From Cnuella takakiae (GTDB lineage: Bacteria; Bacteroidota; Bacteroidia; Chitinophagales; Chitinophagaceae): a stretch of DNA of 39,703 bases. This document shows, in pieces, positions 23,133 to 30,065 of this stretch. The notes beneath the pieces were generated by a model, which was given only the letters and a program-made list of their open reading frames with translations, had not been told where the DNA came from and made no database searches. The position numbers were made by a program, and so were the translations under genes. Positions within the stretch are counted from its first letter, which is position 1. Every line of letters starts with the position of its first letter. The stretch is from positions 4,709,381-4,749,083 of the forward strand of contig NZ_MTFE01000010.1 of NCBI RefSeq assembly GCF_001953305.1. Reading direction: 5' to 3'.

Positions 23133-24116
23133 CTAACTATTGAACTGTACAATAAATATACTACCCACAGGATTATGATCCGCAATGCGGATGGTGGCAC
23201 GATGGTCCTGGACAATTTTGCGGCACAACCAAAGTCCCAGCCCAGTGCCCTTGGCCTTGCGGGTAGCCTCATTGCCGATGCGGTAAAACTTCTGAAACAC
23301 CCGCTCCCTTTCATCTGCTTCAATACCGGCACCTTCATCGGCTACCTGCAACTGAATATGATTGCCGGTATGCTGCAGGGAAAGGCTTATGGGTTTCGGC
23401 TTGGGAGAATACTTGTGTGCATTCTCCAGCAGGTTGCTCACCAGCAGGTTCAACAGCACCGAATCACCATTGATGCGGAGCTCTTTTGCAACATCCACAG
23501 CAACCTCCCGGTCGGGGTAGCGTGCTTTGAAAGCCGTTACCACATCACATACCAGCTTCGACAGGTCTACCGCATCATGCTGCATCTGGTAGGCGTTGGC
23601 TTCCAGTTGCGACGAGAGCAGGATATTGTTGATCAGGGTATCGAGGCGGAGGGTTTCCTGCAGGGTCATTTTCACCAGCTTGCTTTGCTTTTCCTCAGGC
23701 AGCTGGTGCTTCTGCATCGTTTCCAGATTAAGCCGCGAAACGGCAATCGGGGTCTTCAATTCATGGGTTACGGCCATGATAAAGTTTTGCTGTTGCTGCT
23801 GCACCCTGAACTGGCGGCGTACGGCGCGGTAGATAAACACCGCACCAACGGTAATCAGCAACAAAAAGGTAAGGCCTTCACTTTGGTGTTTTACGGTATC
23901 GCGGCGGCGCTGGTCTTCAATTTGAAAAAGGCGTTGCCGGTAAACAGCAGTGTCCTTGCTTAACGTTTCAATACCGGCTTTTTTAAGCGCATACATCTCC
24001 CTGCTTTGGAGCTCAAGAGAATAGTACCACCACACCAGGGCGGCTACGATGTACAGCAACAACACCCAGTATATTACGGTTACCCGCCGGAGTTTTCTTT
24101 TATGCGGTTCGGCCAT
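23133..24116 (-). CDS. Sensor histidine kinase
   Basis: 327 residues. There are two membrane helices (about 12-31, YWVLLLYIVAALVWWYY; and 81-98, LTFLLLITVGAVFIYRA) with a small periplasmic sensor loop of about 45 residues between. A Gln-rich linker follows. The HisKA domain has the phosphoacceptor His118 in FIMAVTHELKTPIAVSRLN; the HATPase domain has the N box LLVSNLLENAHKYSP, G1 VADEGAGIEADER, and G2 GTGLGLWLCRKIV. It begins 39 bp after the gldH stop on the same strand and precedes the response regulator, so gldH-kinase-regulator probably form one transcript. Confidence 0.93.
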   Translation of the reverse strand: MAEPHKRKLRRVTVIYWVLLLYIVAALVWWYYSLELQSREMYALKKAGIETLSKDTAVYRQRLFQIEDQRRRDTVKHQSEGLTFLLLITVGAVFIYRAVRRQFRVQQQQQNFIMAVTHELKTPIAVSRLNLETMQKHQLPEEKQSKLVKMTLQETLRLDTLINNILLSSQLEANAYQMQHDAVDLSKLVCDVVTAFKARYPDREVAVDVAKELRINGDSVLLNLLVSNLLENAHKYSPKPKPISLSLQHTGNHIQLQVADEGAGIEADERERVFQKFYRIGNEATRKAKGTGLGLWLCRKIVQDHRATIRIADHNPVGSIFIVQFNS

Positions 24117-24155
24117 AGCAGCTTTATTACAGGCTTTTAACTAGGAAGGCAGCAC

Positions 24156-24638
24156 CTACTGACCACTCCCCTTCCGCTCCACCCGTATGCCCACATTAAA
24201 TGCTTCCTGAAGGGGATCTTCCCGCATCAGTTGCTCTACCTGGAAGGTATAAGCACCGGCTTTGCGGAAATAAAAGCTGCCCGACTCGGGCGTGAGTGCA
24301 ATCCGGTGTTCGTACAGGTCGTCCATACCGGTGCCCAGCCAGCCCCTTTCGTTGTTGGCAAGCGGCAGCTCATACTGCGCAGCAGAAAGGCGGGTGCTGT
24401 CCGGCGACTGGATACCCAGCTTCAACCACAGGTTGTTGTAGTTGTATTTTTCCGAATGCCGGAACACCACGTACAAACGATAAGGCACGGCCGTATCGGT
24501 GATATTAAAAGTAAAACGAGGTTTGTAACTGCTCCTCCACTGGTGCCCGGGTATGGGCACCACCTTTTCATACAAATCGCCGGTGGTGCAGGAAAGGAGC
24601 AGTACGCTCAGCAAAAGAAAAAAGCAAAGATTTCTCAA
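24156..24638 (-). CDS. gldH: Gliding motility lipoprotein GldH
   Basis: 160 residues from a TTG at 24636-24638, giving MRNLCFFLLLSVLLLSCTTG, a lipoprotein signal peptide with lipobox LLSC. A TTG 21 bases further upstream (24657-24659) also opens the frame, but it is part of an exact -7 promoter box (24657-24664), so a transcript from that box would not contain it. The body matches GldH: KVVPIPGHQWRSSYKPRFTF, YRLYVVFRHSEKYNYNNLWL, GMDDLYEHRIALTPESGSFY. GldH is a periplasm-facing lipoprotein needed with GldB/D/J/K-N for gliding and type IX secretion in Flavobacterium; in non-gliding relatives it may serve secretion only. Confidence 0.88.
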   Translation of the reverse strand: MRNLCFFLLLSVLLLSCTTGDLYEKVVPIPGHQWRSSYKPRFTFNITDTAVPYRLYVVFRHSEKYNYNNLWLKLGIQSPDSTRLSAAQYELPLANNERGWLGTGMDDLYEHRIALTPESGSFYFRKAGAYTFQVEQLMREDPLQEAFNVGIRVERKGSGQ

Positions 24639-24656
24639 GCGCCGTGGTTTAGAGTA

Positions 24657-24664
24657 CAAAAGTA
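24657..24664 (-). promoter_or_regulatory. -7 box of the gldH-kinase-regulator unit
   Basis: On the minus strand TACTTTTG, an exact TAnnTTTG, about 19 bp upstream of the chosen gldH start. It borders the G-rich arm of the repeat island. Confidence 0.55.
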
Positions 24665-24669
24665 GGAGG

Positions 24670-24830
24670 AAGACCGGAGAGACAGGAAAGACGAGAAGTT
24701 GGGAAAGTTGGGAAAGTCAGTAAAGTCCGGAAAGACGTTAATAAAAGTTCAAGCGCTTCTATTCTATCACACAGTTTTTAAAATAGTACACGTCTTTACT
24801 GTCTTTCCCGTCTTTCCTGACTTTCCCGTC
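24670..24830. repeat. Word-repeat island with inverted arms (GGAAAGTC words)
   Basis: The left arm 24670-24738 (GAGACAGGAAAGACGAGAAG, TTGGGAAAGTTGGGAAAGTC) and right arm 24790-24830 (GTCTTTACTGTCTTTCCCG, TCTTTCCTGACTTTCCC) are complementary, with a 50-bp A/T-rich centre. The right arm reaches the yicC stop codon. Its words match the perfect 9-bp tandem at 39644-39703. Confidence 0.7.
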
Positions 24831-24831
24831 T

Positions 24832-25710
24832 CTACAGCACATTCAATACCTGCTCCTTGGCCTTTTCCAGTTCATCCTTCATCAGCACCACGGCTTTCTG
24901 GATGGTGGAATCGTATGCCTTGGAACCGGTGGTATTGATCTCGCGGCCTATTTCCTGGAGGATAAAGGATAGCTTCTTGCCCTTGCCTTCATCAACAGGT
25001 TCGTTGAGCACTGTAAGGAAATAATCGAGGTGGTTGTTGAGGCGCACCTGCTCTTCGGAGATGTCGATCTTTTCGATGTAATAGATCAACTCCTGCTCCA
25101 GGCGGTTGCCATCATAGTTTTCCTTACCCACTTTTTCTTCCAAGAGGCGGGTGATGTTTTCCCGGATTTTGGTTTGACGCAGCGGTTCCAGCTCGGTAAC
25201 AATAGCCTGTTGCTTGCGGATATTATCGATGCGCAGTTCTAGGTCGGCCCTGAGCGAACGGCCTTCATCAAGGCGGTGTTCGTTGAGGTTGTCGGTAGCA
25301 GCATGCAGCATGCCTTCAAAAATGTTCCACTCTTCATCGGTGAGGGTATCGCTGGTAGGAGTGATCACTTCGGGCAATTTCACCAGGGTGCTGAGAATGG
25401 AAGATGCATCCAGGTTGAGTTCGGCAGCAAGCTGCGCAAGGGGCTGGTAATATGCTTTAGCCAAACCGGTGTTGATGGTTACGGGTTTTGCATTGCCTGT
25501 TTCCTTGAGGTTGATGGAACAATCTACCGTACCACGTCCCAGCCGCTCGGACAATACCTTGCGGATATTGAACTCGAAAGGTTTCAGAAATGCGGGCATC
25601 TTCAACTGCAGGTCGAACTGCTTTCCGTTGAGCGACTTGATATCTACTAAAAAGGTTTTGTCTCCTACCACTTGCTCTGCGCGTCCAAAGCCGGTCATTG
25701 ATTTAAGCAT
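24832..25710 (-). CDS. yicC: YicC/YloC family endoribonuclease
   Basis: 292 residues, normal length. The N-terminal YicC domain opens with the hallmark MLKSMTGFGRAEQVVG and KSLNGKQFDLQLKMP; the C-terminal DUF1732 domain has NRLEQELIYYIEKIDISEEQ, RLNNHLDYF and the very conserved GKKLSFILQEIGREINTTGS followed by KAYD. E. coli YicC is an RNase that takes part in small-RNA turnover. A weak -7 box (TATCTTTA, 25741-25734) lies 24 bp upstream. A candidate small RNA on the same strand ends 80 bp upstream. In many bacteria yicC precedes gmk; here gldH follows. Confidence 0.95.
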   Translation of the reverse strand: MLKSMTGFGRAEQVVGDKTFLVDIKSLNGKQFDLQLKMPAFLKPFEFNIRKVLSERLGRGTVDCSINLKETGNAKPVTINTGLAKAYYQPLAQLAAELNLDASSILSTLVKLPEVITPTSDTLTDEEWNIFEGMLHAATDNLNEHRLDEGRSLRADLELRIDNIRKQQAIVTELEPLRQTKIRENITRLLEEKVGKENYDGNRLEQELIYYIEKIDISEEQVRLNNHLDYFLTVLNEPVDEGKGKKLSFILQEIGREINTTGSKAYDSTIQKAVVLMKDELEKAKEQVLNVL

Positions 25711-25789
25711 GTACCTGTTGTTTTAGATCGGGGTAAAGATATCTGAATTAAGGGGTAATAAAATTGGCATGCCACTATGCTGAAAGGAT

Positions 25790-25861
25790 AAAAAAAAGTC
25801 CCGCAGAAGCGGGACTAATATTGGGATGGGTTAGTAAGTACAGGAATCATAAAATTCCTGA
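25790..25861 (-). ncRNA. Candidate small RNA (about 70 nt) or attenuated leader upstream of yicC
   Basis: No protein gene on the minus strand precedes this site, yet a textbook minus-strand terminator is present: AGTCCCGC (25816-25809), loop TTCT, GCGGGACT (25804-25797), then seven T. Upstream is a second hairpin CAGGAAT-N6-ATTCCTG (25860-25841), and just before it TAATATTG (25871-25864), one base off TAnnTTTG, at the right distance for a transcript starting near 25860. The 24 nt between the hairpins, with CTTACTAACCCATCCC, would be single-stranded. Alternatively it is a terminated leader of yicC, although yicC seems to have its own -7 box further down. No known RNA family recognised. Confidence 0.55.
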
Positions 25862-26057
25862 CACAATATTAAAAAGATTTTTTGCGAACTAAAAAAAATT
25901 CATGCAGATTTTATTCACATTTTTTATCGTGGTGCAATAAATCTTGTGGATAGCAGGTGCATGTTGTTGCAATCAATGACCATTAACGATCATTAACCTG
26001 TCATTGCATCAACCACCAACATCACCTGATGCATCATGCAGGGATGCTGCTGCACCT

Positions 26058-26065
26058 TACCTTCG
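26058..26065 (+). promoter_or_regulatory. -7 box of the lpxD-like gene
   Basis: TACCTTCG, one base off TAnnTTTG, 14 bp before the chosen ATG (26080). It argues against the upstream in-frame ATGs at 26029 and 26044. Confidence 0.45.
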
Positions 26066-26079
26066 CAAAAATTTACACT

Positions 26080-27024
26080 ATGCGTTTTGCACAACCTGTA
26101 CCCATTACTGAAATAGCGAGCCTGATTGGTGCACAACTCATCGGCAATACCAATGGTGCAGCCACCGGCATCAACGAAATACATAAAGTAGAACTTGGCG
26201 ACCTGGTATTTGTTGATCATCCCAAGTATTACCAGAAGTGCATCCAGAGTGATGCTACCTATATCATCATCAACGAGGCTACCGATTTCCCGGAGCATAA
26301 AGCACTGTTGCTGGTAGACCAACCTTTTGAAGCATACCTCTCCATCGTCAACCATTTTCAACCCGTGCAACCCGTAACAAGTGTTATGGGTGTGGGTTCT
26401 TCGGCAGGTGCAGGTACTACCATCATGCACGGTGCGGTGATTGGCAACAATGTGCAGATCGGCGACAACTGCACCATCTATCCCAACGCGGTGATCATGG
26501 ACCATACCGTTATTGGCAATAACGTGATCATACAATCGGGCACCGTTATCGGCTCCGATGCTTTTTATTATAACAAGAAGACCAACCGCCCGGTGTATTT
26601 CAAGAAAATGCAAAGCTGTGGCCGCGTGGTGCTGGAAGACTTTGTAGAGATCGGCGCCAACTGTACCATTGACCGGGGTGTAACTGCCGACACGGTAATT
26701 GGTGCCGGCACCAAGATCGACAACCTGGTGCATGTGGGCCACGATGTCGCCATTGGTAAAAACTGTTTGATTGCTGCACAAGTTGGTATCGCCGGTGCCA
26801 CGGTGCTGGAAGATGAAGTGATCCTGTGGGGACAAGTAGGTGTCAACAAAACCATCACCATCGGCAAAGGCGCCGAAGTGATGGGGCAAAGTGGTGTAAC
26901 CAATACTCTTGCACCGGGTGGTAAATATTTTGGTCTGCCCGCCGAACCGGCCATGAACAAAAAGCGCGAATCGGTTTGGGTGAAAAGGATTCCGGAGTTG
27001 TGGGAGAAAGTGATGAAGGGTTAA
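26080..27024 (+). CDS. lpxD: UDP-3-O-(3-hydroxyacyl)glucosamine N-acyltransferase (LpxD-like)
   Basis: 314 residues from the ATG at 26080 (MRFAQPVPITEIASLIG). The N-terminal LpxD domain (about 1-95) leads into a left-handed beta-helix of hexapeptide repeats (TTIMHGAVIGNNVQIGDNCT, IYPNAVIMDHTVIGNNVIIQ). Landmarks are SGTVIGSDAFYY, GRVVLEDFVEIGANCTIDRG, and KIDNLVHVGHDVAIGKN with the catalytic His. The C-terminal part ends in a short helix. LpxD adds the N-linked hydroxyacyl chain in lipid A synthesis in the cytoplasm. Bacteroidota often have more than one LpxD-like protein, so another acceptor sugar cannot be excluded. A terminator (27092-27136) follows. Confidence 0.87.
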   Translation: MRFAQPVPITEIASLIGAQLIGNTNGAATGINEIHKVELGDLVFVDHPKYYQKCIQSDATYIIINEATDFPEHKALLLVDQPFEAYLSIVNHFQPVQPVTSVMGVGSSAGAGTTIMHGAVIGNNVQIGDNCTIYPNAVIMDHTVIGNNVIIQSGTVIGSDAFYYNKKTNRPVYFKKMQSCGRVVLEDFVEIGANCTIDRGVTADTVIGAGTKIDNLVHVGHDVAIGKNCLIAAQVGIAGATVLEDEVILWGQVGVNKTITIGKGAEVMGQSGVTNTLAPGGKYFGLPAEPAMNKKRESVWVKRIPELWEKVMKG

Positions 27025-27026
27025 GG

Positions 27027-27200
27027 GTTTGGAGTTTGGAGTTTGGGGTTGGGTGTTTGGTGTTTTTAGTTTCTGGTTTTTAGTTGATCGTAAATAGAAA
27101 GCGGCATGTCCATAATGAACATGCCGCTTTCTATTTTTAAGGCAACTCCTAACTCCAAACTCATAACTCCAAACCCCTAACCCCAAACTCATAACTCCAA
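27027..27200. repeat. Word-repeat island with inverted arms around a terminator (GTTTGGAG words)
   Basis: The left arm 27027-27085 (GTTTGGAGTTTGGAGTTTGG, GGTGTTTTTAGTTTC) and right arm 27141-27200 (CTCCTAACTCCAAACTC, AACCCCAAACTC) are complementary. The terminator 27092-27136 is the centre. Both arms touch the ends of the two convergent genes. Confidence 0.75.
27092..27136. terminator. Bidirectional terminator between lpxD and the AmgK-RapZ gene
   Basis: AAATAGAAAGCGGCATGT (27092-27109), loop of 9, ACATGCCGCTTTCTATTT (27119-27136): perfect 18-bp stem, T-rich flank on + strand and a T run on the other. Confidence 0.88.
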
Positions 27201-27203
27201 ACC

Positions 27204-28670
27204 CTAAACTCCATACCGTTCATTCTTCCACCCCTTCATTTCCTGCTCGCGGTGGAAGAGTTCTACTTTAACCTTGTACTTGTTTTTGAGGTGACGGGCC
27301 AGTGCATCGGCGGCATATACGCTGCGGTGCTGTCCGCCGGTACAGCCAAAGCTTACCGTGAGCGAGCTGAAGCCACGGCGGATATAATCTTCTACCGAAA
27401 TATCCACGATGTCAAATACAGAGTTCAGGAAATCCTGGATACGGGTCTGGCGCTCCAGGTAATCCATCACCGATTTATCGCGGCCATGGTGGAGTTTGTA
27501 TTGCTCGTGGCGGCCGGGGTTGTCGATACCGCGGCAATCGAATACAAAGCCACCGCCATTGCCATTATCATCGGCGGGTATACCCTTCTTGTAAGAAAAG
27601 GAACCCACCCTTACCACCAGCGGTGTTTCTTCGGTGGCCTGTATGGGCGTAAAATGAGCAATGACCTCATCGGAAGTACACAACTCCAACACCTTCCGGA
27701 ACTCGGGTAATACAATGCCTACGCTGTTGTTTTCAATAAACCAACGGAGGTTGTTCAGTGCCTGCGGAATGGATGTAAGGAAATGGGCCTTGCGCTCAAA
27801 CAAACCCCGGAAGCCATAGGCACCCAGCACCTGCAAGAGGCGGATGAGTACATAGCCATTGTACTGGCTTTGAAACACAGCCCGGTCCAGCGGCTTGCCA
27901 ATGGTGGCCTCAAAAGCATCCATATAATCGTGCAACAGCTTGCTCTTCCAATCATCGGGGAGGTTGGCCTTGGCCTGCCACAAAAGGGAGGCTACATCGT
28001 ATTGCGGCGCACCTTTCATGCCGCCCTGGAAATCGATAAAGCATACCGATCCATTGGGATGTACCTGTATGTTGCGGCTTTGGAAGTCGCGGAACATAAA
28101 GTATTTGAACTCCGTAAACGTGAGGTAGGAACTCAGTGCTTCAAAATCATCCAACAGCTTTTGCTTGTCGTAGGGTTTGCGCAAAGCATCAAGGAAGTAA
28201 TATTTAAAGTATAACAGGTCGGATAGGATGGCCTGCTTGCCAAACTCCTTATTGGTAAGACAGTAGTCGTAATCAAGTCCTTCATCGCCCTGCACCTGCA
28301 GTTTGGCCAAAGCTTTGAGGCTGGCTTGGAACAAGGCATATACATCCTCGGTATAGCCTTTCTGCTCCAGTACATTGAGCAGCGAAACAGCACCAAGGTC
28401 TTCCTGTAAATAGTGTGTTTTGTCGGCACCTACAGCCAGGATACGGGGCACAGGCAAACCCTTTTCCGTAAAGTGGTTGGAGAAGTATATAAAGGTTTCA
28501 TTTTCCCGCACATTGATACCCGTGGTACCAATAACGGTGGCACCCGCAGCATCGTGCAGTCGAAAATAACGGCGGTCGCTGCCGCTTTCGGGCAGCACAT
28601 CAACCTGCGCCGGGGCGGCGCCTTTCCATTGGGTATATAATTGTGTAACGGCGTCTATCAACTGTTGCAT
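27204..28670 (-). CDS. AmgK-like sugar kinase fused to RapZ C-terminal domain
   Basis: 488 residues. Residues about 1-345 are an aminoglycoside-phosphotransferase/AmgK-type kinase: PESGSDRRYFRL, the catalytic loop FRDFQSRNIQVHPNG and metal motif VCFIDFQGGMKGAPQYDVAS. AmgK phosphorylates the anomeric carbon of N-acetylmuramate or N-acetylglucosamine in wall recycling. Residues about 350-488 are the C-terminal domain of RapZ: FVFDCRGIDNPGRHEQY and VSFGCTGGQHRSVYAADALA. In E. coli this domain binds glucosamine-6-phosphate and RNA; the N-terminal P-loop kinase half of RapZ is absent. A -7 box lies 4 bp upstream of the ATG (28668-28670), predicting a leaderless mRNA. Its partner MurU is encoded at 17434-18147. 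Confidence 0.9.
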   Translation of the reverse strand: MQQLIDAVTQLYTQWKGAAPAQVDVLPESGSDRRYFRLHDAAGATVIGTTGINVRENETFIYFSNHFTEKGLPVPRILAVGADKTHYLQEDLGAVSLLNVLEQKGYTEDVYALFQASLKALAKLQVQGDEGLDYDYCLTNKEFGKQAILSDLLYFKYYFLDALRKPYDKQKLLDDFEALSSYLTFTEFKYFMFRDFQSRNIQVHPNGSVCFIDFQGGMKGAPQYDVASLLWQAKANLPDDWKSKLLHDYMDAFEATIGKPLDRAVFQSQYNGYVLIRLLQVLGAYGFRGLFERKAHFLTSIPQALNNLRWFIENNSVGIVLPEFRKVLELCTSDEVIAHFTPIQATEETPLVVRVGSFSYKKGIPADDNGNGGGFVFDCRGIDNPGRHEQYKLHHGRDKSVMDYLERQTRIQDFLNSVFDIVDISVEDYIRRGFSSLTVSFGCTGGQHRSVYAADALARHLKNKYKVKVELFHREQEMKGWKNERYGV

Positions 28671-28674
28671 CGCG

Positions 28675-28682
28675 CAAAAGTA
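28675..28682 (-). promoter_or_regulatory. -7 box of the AmgK-RapZ gene; predicted leaderless
   Basis: On the minus strand TACTTTTG, an exact TAnnTTTG, ending 4 bp before the ATG. No good TTG at -33. The word-repeat island starts 12 bp upstream. Confidence 0.55.
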
Positions 28683-28693
28683 GGACAGACAAG

Positions 28694-28850
28694 GGAGTTG
28701 ATAGTTTTGAGTTTATAGTTTAAATGCAGGAGTTGGAAGGAGCCAGTTGAAAGTTTAAAGTCCGGCGTTCAAAGTTGAAAGCCTGTGTAAGCAGTACTTC
28801 AAACAATGAACCCCGGACTTTGAACTATAAACTTTAAACTTCAGACTGGT
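28694..28850. repeat. Word-repeat island with inverted arms (AAGTTTAAAGTCC words)
   Basis: The left arm 28694-28780 (GTTGATAGTTTTGAGTTTAT, GTTGAAAGTTTAAAGTCCGG, GTTCAAAGTTGAAAG) and right arm 28806-28850 (CCCCGGACTTTGAACTATAA, ACTTTAAACTTCAG) are complementary. The right arm ends at the stop codon of the next minus-strand gene. Confidence 0.7.
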
Positions 28851-28851
28851 C

Positions 28852-29955
28852 CTAGAACTTGACAGAGAAGCCCAGGTTCAGCACCCAGTCGGCAAAAGCA
28901 GCATCGCCCTGGCGGAAGGTGCCAGTCTTTACCGTTGTTTCTTTATCCGTTACACTTTGGGTGCGGTTGCGCTCCAGGGCAATAGGTGCAGTAACAAAGA
29001 AGTTCAGCTTCTTCACCATATAGTTTACACCGGGCTCCGCGGAGATAATATAACCGGGCCTGCGGAAGCCAAGGCTGCCACCAACAAGGTCTTTAACCGG
29101 TATACCTTCCAGGCGGCCACCCAGCAGGAAGGACAAACCATGCAGTTTGCCACCCAGGCTGTAGTTGGCACCCAGGCGAGCCATGTACTGGTCGGGCACA
29201 CTCATGATGGCTTCGTTGGCCAGCGTGGGGCTTAGCGTTTCGCGGAAAGTGCGCACGCCATTCACCTCCCTTGGGTTTACCATATAATACAGCGTAGTGT
29301 ACAATCCGAAGTGTTGGTTGAAATTGCGGAATGCATTCAGCTCGGTGATCAAAGCAGTACCGCCATCACCCAGTTGAATAGACTGATCTACAGGGCGCAG
29401 TTCAGGTGTTTTGTTGGGTCCTACGTTTTGGAAATAATCCTGGTAGTTCTCTTCACCGGTAGGCAGTTTCAGGCCCAGGCCCAGTTGCACATTTCCTTTT
29501 TTGTTTTTGTTGGGATCGAGCAGCCAATGGTAACCTACAACCCGCATATCACCCAGGCCATACGAACCTGAACGGTGCCTTTCGGTGCGGCCATGTTCGT
29601 ATAAAGAGGAGCGCTCGTTGCCCAACAGCGGCAGGCCCACCACCATGCTCCAGCGGTTGTTAAAGTTGCGCACCAGGGCCAGGTCCAACGTATGCTGCCA
29701 GTTAATCACTTCGGTATGCTGTTCCAGCCTTTCCTTTTGTTCTTCGCGGCCTTTGAAGTGGCGGAAAGAACGGAAATAACGGTAGTTGGCATTCAGTTGC
29801 CAGCCCTTTGTTTCGGCTTCTATATGGTCCATTTTGGTACATACCATACCGGTGCCGCGGATGGCTACACAGCCTTGTGCATTTGTATTACTGGTAAAAA
29901 GAGTGCAGGTAAATAGGGCAGCGAAAGCAGTTTTATAAAAAGAAGCAATAGCCAT
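28852..29955 (-). CDS. Outer-membrane beta-barrel-like protein with N-terminal Cys pair
   Basis: 367 residues from the ATG at 29953-29955 (MAIASFYKTAFAALFTCTLF ... NTNAQ signal peptide); an in-frame extension to 30144 would overlap the upstream gene and is rejected. The mature start carries two Cys in GCVAIRGTGMVCTKMD. Barrel-like strands follow (GWQLNANYRYFRSFRHF, LDLALVRNFNNRWSMVVGLP, VQLGLGLKLPTGEENYQDYF) up to a terminal DWVLNLGFSVKF. I recognise it as a conserved Bacteroidota hypothetical without known function. It is last in a four-gene minus-strand cluster after the PAP2 lipoprotein; a weak -7 box (TACATTTT, 29984-29977) could also drive it alone. Confidence 0.82.
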   Translation of the reverse strand: MAIASFYKTAFAALFTCTLFTSNTNAQGCVAIRGTGMVCTKMDHIEAETKGWQLNANYRYFRSFRHFKGREEQKERLEQHTEVINWQHTLDLALVRNFNNRWSMVVGLPLLGNERSSLYEHGRTERHRSGSYGLGDMRVVGYHWLLDPNKNKKGNVQLGLGLKLPTGEENYQDYFQNVGPNKTPELRPVDQSIQLGDGGTALITELNAFRNFNQHFGLYTTLYYMVNPREVNGVRTFRETLSPTLANEAIMSVPDQYMARLGANYSLGGKLHGLSFLLGGRLEGIPVKDLVGGSLGFRRPGYIISAEPGVNYMVKKLNFFVTAPIALERNRTQSVTDKETTVKTGTFRQGDAAFADWVLNLGFSVKF

Positions 29956-30065
29956 GTTGATTTTTTTTGAAGTTGAAAAATGTAAGGGGTGGTTTTTACA
30001 AGGAAACAGATGTATAGAACACTGCCTGCTTTTTAAAACAAGAGAGCAGTGTTTGCCATAAAGCA

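Noticed and set aside
25993-27192. 399-residue minus-strand open frame opposite lpxD
   Set aside because: It reads through the repeat island and terminator; the + strand is a clear hexapeptide-repeat acyltransferase.
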